A stretch of 64,000 bases of DNA, taken from assembly GCA_049324435.1 (NCBI GenBank), contig JBMOOQ010000004.1, positions 1 through 64,000 of the forward strand, in the 5' to 3' direction. The position numbers and the translations under genes were made by a program. The number at the start of each line of letters is the position of its first letter. The first letter of the stretch is position 1. Source of the stretch: Pseudorhodoplanes sp049324435. Lineage in GTDB: Bacteria > Pseudomonadota > Alphaproteobacteria > Rhizobiales > Xanthobacteraceae. The notes beneath the pieces were generated by a model. That model did no database searches. It was not told the origin of the DNA and was given only the letters and a program-made list of their open reading frames with translations. Below are positions 60,256-64,000 of this stretch, piece by piece.

Positions 60256-61236
60256 TTACTCTGACTTGGTGAGGGCTGCGGCTGCGGTGACGACTTGCGG
60301 TGTGAGCGAGGTCACGGTGATCTGGCCCGGTCCGGACACCACACCCTGAATCACCCGTTTCGACTGGATATTGAGGATATTGATGGTATCGCCGAGCGAT
60401 CCGTCTTCTTCGGCTTTGCCGCGGACGGTCAGGACGATGCCAGGGGCCTCGTAGCGCATCATCACCGGTTCGCCGCGCTTGACCAGTTGCGGCCTCATCA
60501 GGTCGGCTGAGCGGATCGTCTGGCCGGCACGCAGCGCCTGCTGTGCAGCCATGCCTATCGCGGCATCGGCGTCGCGAATGGTGTCGGCTTGAATTTGCGC
60601 CTTCGGCCGCCGCTCGATGGCGAGGTCTGATGCCCGCAGCACATCGCCGCGCGCGACCGGGCGGGTCAGCACTACGGCGTCGTAGGATTCCACTGCGCTG
60701 CCTGTCAGGCGGACATACGAATCCCCGGACTGAAACGTCACATCGAACCGGCCGCTGCGCGGATCGAAATTCATGCGCGCCGGCATCAGCGGGCCGGCAG
60801 CGATATCGAGGTGAAGTGTCGGCGCCGGCATGTCCAGCGTGACAGTGACTGCTTTCGGATCGCTCAGCCGCAGGCGCTCTGCAGCAATGTGAGCAATCTG
60901 GTATTTGATTTCGGCGGATCCGATCATCCGGCTGGCGCGGGTGACAGACACCTCCGCGAAGTCGCCGGAGTCAATGTCGAACAAATAGGGCCGCAGCGCC
61001 TTCATCACGGCGGCGACCTGAACGCTGCCGGTCTCGCCGAGGTCGGGTGCACGAAACAGGGCTATGTCGGCCTTGTCGGCATCGACGTCCGTAACCAGAT
61101 CGCCGATCCGAACGACATCGCCGGTCACAAGGACCGCCGGCCGCAGCGACGGCTTCTGCGCATGGACGCTGGTGGCGGAACACACGACGAGAGCAAGAAT
61201 GGCGAGGCCGGCTAGCGCGGGAATTCGCATCGTCAT
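60256..61236 (-). CDS. flgA: flagellar P-ring assembly chaperone FlgA
   Basis: 326 residues. The signal peptide MTMRIPALAGLAILALVVCS ends VHAQ. The C-terminal SAF domain contains RPVARGDVLRASDLAIERR and AAQQALRAGQTIRSADLMRP. The long N-terminal region is usual for alphaproteobacterial FlgA. AAGGAG lies 7 nt before ATG 61236. Between flgG and flgH in one operon. Confidence 0.92.
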   Translation of the reverse strand: MTMRIPALAGLAILALVVCSATSVHAQKPSLRPAVLVTGDVVRIGDLVTDVDADKADIALFRAPDLGETGSVQVAAVMKALRPYLFDIDSGDFAEVSVTRASRMIGSAEIKYQIAHIAAERLRLSDPKAVTVTLDMPAPTLHLDIAAGPLMPARMNFDPRSGRFDVTFQSGDSYVRLTGSAVESYDAVVLTRPVARGDVLRASDLAIERRPKAQIQADTIRDADAAIGMAAQQALRAGQTIRSADLMRPQLVKRGEPVMMRYEAPGIVLTVRGKAEEDGSLGDTINILNIQSKRVIQGVVSGPGQITVTSLTPQVVTAAAALTKSE

Positions 61237-61247
61237 GACTTCGCTCC

Positions 61248-62036
61248 TTACCGCATCATGCCCGAGGTGGATTGCAGCATCTGGTCTGCGGCGGACACCA
61301 CCTTGGCATTCATTTCGTAAGCGCGCTGCGCGGCGATCAGATCGGAAATTTCGCTGACTGCTTCGACATTCGATTGCTCAAGCGAATTCTGCAGCAGACT
61401 GCCAAAGCTCTGCGTGCTGGGCGTTCCGAGCTGCGGAGTTCCGGATGATGGCGTTTCGAGCAACAGATTGTCGCCGATGCCCTGCAAGCCGGCCTTGTTG
61501 ACGAAGACGGCAAGCTGGATCTGTCCGATCTGGGTCGGTGTGGTCGTGCCGGCGGGCGTGACCATGACCTGACCCTGCGCATTAATCGTCAGTCCGGTTG
61601 CATTGGCCGGAACGGTGATTTGCGGCTGGATGAGAAAGCCCTGCGCGGTCACAAGACGGCCGTTGGCGTCGATCGCGAAGGAGCCGTCGCGCGTGTATGC
61701 AGTGCGGCCATCGGGCATTGTGATCGGAAAAAATCCTTCGCCGCGGATGGCGACGTCGGTTTCCTTGCCGGTGGTGAGGATTGCACCTTGCGTCATCAGG
61801 CGCGGCGTGCCGACGGTCTTCACACCAGACCCAAGCTCGACGCCAGCCGGCAGGATATTGCCCTGCTCGGACGTCTGGGTGCCGACACGGCGCACGTGCT
61901 CGTAGAGCAGATCCTGAAACTCTGCGCGCTGCCGCTTGTAACCGGTCGTGCGCATATTCGCGATGTTATTGGAGATGACCTGGACGTTGAGTTCCTGGGC
62001 CATCATTCCCGTCGCTGCGGTGTGCAGAGCTCGCAT
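61248..62036 (-). CDS. flgG: distal rod protein FlgG
   Basis: 262 residues. MRALHTAATGMMAQELNVQV and ISNNIANMRTTGYKRQRAEF at the N-terminus and LEQSNVEAVSEISDLIAAQR then AYEMNAKVVSAADQML at the C-terminus are diagnostic. 11 bp before flgA. Confidence 0.96.
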   Translation of the reverse strand: MRALHTAATGMMAQELNVQVISNNIANMRTTGYKRQRAEFQDLLYEHVRRVGTQTSEQGNILPAGVELGSGVKTVGTPRLMTQGAILTTGKETDVAIRGEGFFPITMPDGRTAYTRDGSFAIDANGRLVTAQGFLIQPQITVPANATGLTINAQGQVMVTPAGTTTPTQIGQIQLAVFVNKAGLQGIGDNLLLETPSSGTPQLGTPSTQSFGSLLQNSLEQSNVEAVSEISDLIAAQRAYEMNAKVVSAADQMLQSTSGMMR

Positions 62037-62051
62037 GACAGTTCCTCGCTA

Positions 62052-62798
62052 TTACGCTGGTACTTCGGCAAGGCGTTCGATCGCCGAGCGCCGGATATCG
62101 CCGTGCTGCTGCAGCAGGCTGGCGATCTGTGAGTAGTGACGGGTGACTTCGATCATCCGCGTCATTTCGACGACGGCTTTGACGTTGGATTGCTCGATCG
62201 CGCCCTGGATAACGTGAGGATATTGGGCGGCCGCCGGTTGCATGTCTTCGGGCGCTTTGAAGTTTGACGATCCGTCCTTCTCCAGACGTTGGGGATTCGC
62301 GAAATCGACAAGTCTGAGCTTGCCGCGGACTCCGTCCGGCACCGAGATCGTGCCATCGCGGCTGATGGTGATGTCCTTGTCGGTGGCCTGAAACTGGATC
62401 GGGCCGGCCTGGCCCAATACGGCATGCCCGTCGCTGGTGACGAGCTGTCCCTGCGCATTGATCTGAAACGAGCCGTTGCGGGTGTAGCGCTCGCCGGCCG
62501 GCGTCTGGACCACAAGAAACGACTTTCCGTCCACCGCCACGTCGAGCGGATTGCCGGTCGGGCGGATCGGACCCTGACCGAGATCGAGCCAGGTCGAACG
62601 ATCCTGGACGTAGGACATCTTGCGGTCGCTACGGTGGAAGTCGCCATGGCTCGCGCCCGGCATCATGTATTCTTCGAATACGGCGGTGCCGCTCTTGAAG
62701 CCGGTCGTGTTGATATTGGCGATGTTGTTCGCCACCACTTCGAGTTCGCGGCGCAGCGCCATCTGCCGCGACAACCCGATCAGAAGGGCATTCTCCAT
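62052..62798 (-). CDS. flgF: proximal rod protein FlgF
   Basis: 248 residues. MENALLIGLSRQMALRRELE, VVANNIANINTTGFKSG and the C-terminal IEQSNVKAVVEMTRMIEVTR are diagnostic. GGGGAG precedes ATG 62798; a longer in-frame start at 62876 would lie in the promoter leader. First gene of the flgF-flgG-flgA-flgH operon. Confidence 0.94.
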   Translation of the reverse strand: MENALLIGLSRQMALRRELEVVANNIANINTTGFKSGTAVFEEYMMPGASHGDFHRSDRKMSYVQDRSTWLDLGQGPIRPTGNPLDVAVDGKSFLVVQTPAGERYTRNGSFQINAQGQLVTSDGHAVLGQAGPIQFQATDKDITISRDGTISVPDGVRGKLRLVDFANPQRLEKDGSSNFKAPEDMQPAAAQYPHVIQGAIEQSNVKAVVEMTRMIEVTRHYSQIASLLQQHGDIRRSAIERLAEVPA

Positions 62799-62896
62799 CC
62801 CGATCTCCCCCAGTCGGCTCCGGCGCCCGCCCTCCCAAGGCGTTGACCGGACCAGTATCCGTCTCGGCTCTCCCAAAGCCGCGACGCTGACTGCTC

Positions 62897-62912
62897 TGCA
62901 GCGCGCGTGCCA
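62897..62912 (-). promoter_or_regulatory. sigma-54 promoter of flgF-flgG-flgA-flgH
   Basis: Minus strand TGGCACGCGCGCTGCA: TGGCACG-N4-CTGCA, one mismatch to consensus, 10-nt GG-GC spacing. Start expected near 62885, leader about 90 nt. Confidence 0.7.
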
Positions 62913-63040
62913 AGCAGGAAAATGAAGTAATCAGAGAGGGTTAGGTGAATCTGGAGGCTGGCCGGACGGGCCGCTCCGGCAATTCCGGCCCGGCCGACCC
63001 GGCAAAAAATTCCTGCCTGGCGGCCGCTTGAAAGTTTTCG

Positions 63041-63048
63041 TTAACCAT
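63041..63048 (+). promoter_or_regulatory. TTAACCAT motif upstream of fliL (CtrA half-site-like)
   Basis: 72 bases before the fliL ATG. In Caulobacter the fliLM promoter is CtrA-controlled, which supports the reading. Confidence 0.45.
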
Positions 63049-63119
63049 CACGGCCATACCTTGCGCCGACAGGTTGCGAAGGCTTCATGGCAAGCCCGCG
63101 CCGTATCGGGGGGCCATGC

Positions 63120-63629
63120 ATGGCTGGCAAGAAGAAGGGCGGCGAGGCGGAGACCGAGCAGGAAGGCGATGCCTCCGGCAAGGCGGCTGCGCCGAAATCC
63201 AAGCGCAAGCTGATCATCATTGCCGCGGCTGCGCTGCTGGTACTCGGCGGAGGAGGCGGAGCGGCCTTCTTGATGTTCAAGCCGAAGCCGAAGCCGGTTG
63301 CGGCTGCACCGGCACCGAAGCCGCCGGCCTTTCTCGATCTGCCGGATACGCTGGTCAATCTCGCCACCACCGGCGGCGACCGTCCGCAATATCTGAAGGT
63401 GAAGATCGTTCTCGAACTCCCCGATCAGACCATGGTCCAGCAGGTTCAGCCGGTCATGCCGCGTGTGATGGATTCCTTTCAGACCTATTTGCGTGAGCTG
63501 CGGCCGACCGATCTTGACGGATCGGCCGGTCTCTACCGGCTCAAGGAAGAGCTTACCCGGCGTGTGAACTATGCGATCGCGCCGAACCGCGTGAACGCCG
63601 TGCTGTTCAAGGAAATCGTGGTCCAGTAA
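63120..63629 (+). CDS. fliL: flagellar basal body protein FliL
   Basis: 169 residues. A Lys-rich cytosolic start (MAGKKKGGEAETEQEG), one transmembrane helix (LIIIAAAALLVLGGGGGAAF) and a periplasmic stomatin-like domain (YLKVKIVLELPDQTMVQQVQ; FQTYLRELRPTDLDGSAGLY). Modulates stator/motor function. Stop overlaps the fliM start (TAATG). Confidence 0.92.
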   Translation: MAGKKKGGEAETEQEGDASGKAAAPKSKRKLIIIAAAALLVLGGGGGAAFLMFKPKPKPVAAAPAPKPPAFLDLPDTLVNLATTGGDRPQYLKVKIVLELPDQTMVQQVQPVMPRVMDSFQTYLRELRPTDLDGSAGLYRLKEELTRRVNYAIAPNRVNAVLFKEIVVQ

Positions 63630-64000
63630 TGCCGGATGTCGACCAGGAAGCGCTTGCTGCGGAGTGGGGACGGAGTATCGAGTCTGACTCCGACATCACC
63701 ATGACCGCGGTTGCGGACCAGCCGCCCGCGGCCGAAACCGGAGCCGACGCCATCACCGCGCAATGGGCCGCGATGGTGGACGAAAGCAAGCTGAGCCAGA
63801 AGGGAGCCTCCGAGCGCGTCCTCAATCAGGAGGAGATCGACGGGCTGCTGGGTTTCAGCCTGGCCGATGTCAGCTTCAATGACAATTCCGGCATTCGCGC
63901 CATCATCGATTCCGCGATGGTGTCCTACGAGCGTCTGCCGATGCTCGAAATCGTCTTCGACCGGCTGGTCCGGCTGTTGACGACGTCCTTGCGCAATTTC
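63629..64000 (+). CDS. fliM: flagellar motor switch protein FliM (partial, cut by window end)
   Basis: 124 codons visible, no stop before the window end. The diagnostic RVLNQEEIDGLLGFSLADV appears after an N-terminal extension of about 60 residues, followed by IRAIIDSAMVSYERLPMLEI and VFDRLVRLLTTSLRNF. C-ring switch protein that binds CheY-P. One-base overlap with fliL. Confidence 0.93.
   Translation, partial: MPDVDQEALAAEWGRSIESDSDITMTAVADQPPAAETGADAITAQWAAMVDESKLSQKGASERVLNQEEIDGLLGFSLADVSFNDNSGIRAIIDSAMVSYERLPMLEIVFDRLVRLLTTSLRNF

Noticed and set aside
1..64000. tRNA, rRNA, insertion sequence, phage or attachment-site features
   Set aside because: Intergenic regions were read for T-loop motifs, transposase signatures and terminal repeats and none were recognised.

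Overview
The window is GC-rich, densely packed chromosome from an alphaproteobacterium of the order Hyphomicrobiales (Rhizobiales), probably the Bradyrhizobium/Rhodopseudomonas/Pseudolabrys side. The evidence is the gene content: a growth-pole-ring (GPR/RgsE) type giant coiled-coil protein, FlaF/FlbT/FliX flagellar regulators, a DksA without the full zinc ligand set, tandem Cx5Cx2C ferredoxins with a TrxR-like ferredoxin reductase, and candidate CtrA and sigma-54 sites. No rRNA, tRNA, CRISPR array, insertion sequence or prophage was seen.

Layout. 0.4-9.8 kb: housekeeping and accessory genes (Flp-type pilin, YccF, SDR, ceramide-glucosyltransferase-like GT21 divergent from an LpxH-like phosphoesterase, CHAD protein, Thr/Ser dehydratase with a frameshifted 5' end, MFS permease, dipeptide epimerase). 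9.9-12.8 kb: an Mla-type lipid transport operon (STAS-MlaE fusion, MlaF, MlaD); mlaD is frameshifted in a G/C-only tract. 13-20 kb: Bug-type receptor, secreted HExxH protein, and the 1,743-residue GPR/RgsE homologue. A perfect CtrA-type box (TTAA-N7-TTAA) separates it from a divergent Hpt protein. 21-23.4 kb: an operon of a secreted caspase-like protein and two small secreted proteins whose junctions are 37-nt dual-coding overlaps, the most unusual structure here. 23.5-25.6 kb: two ferredoxins and their reductase. 25.6-43.6 kb: SGNH hydrolase, TonB siderophore receptor, UPF0104 protein, GT4 glycosyltransferase preceded by a decayed second copy of the LpxH-like gene, PilZ protein, VWA (CoxE-like) protein and a separate MoxR ATPase, small secreted proteins, stress proteins, and a FAD oxidoreductase with a coiled-coil tail.

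43.8-64 kb: a flagellar region interrupted only by dksA and a CPA2 antiporter. It holds flgE-flgK-flgL, flbT-flaF, two tandem flagellins, flgI-flgJ-flgN, fliX, flgF-flgG-flgA-flgH and fliL-fliM (cut by the window end). Three operons (flgE, flgI, flgF) have near-consensus sigma-54 -24/-12 elements sharing TGGCACG. The early genes fliX, fliL and flbT carry TTAACCAT motifs resembling CtrA half sites. The arrangement matches a Caulobacter-type cascade: CtrA, then FliX/FlbD with sigma-54, then FlbT/FlaF control of flagellin. This regulatory reading is inferred from motifs only.

Two apparent frameshifts (Thr/Ser dehydratase and mlaD) both lie in G/C runs and may be sequencing errors; read-level checking decides this.
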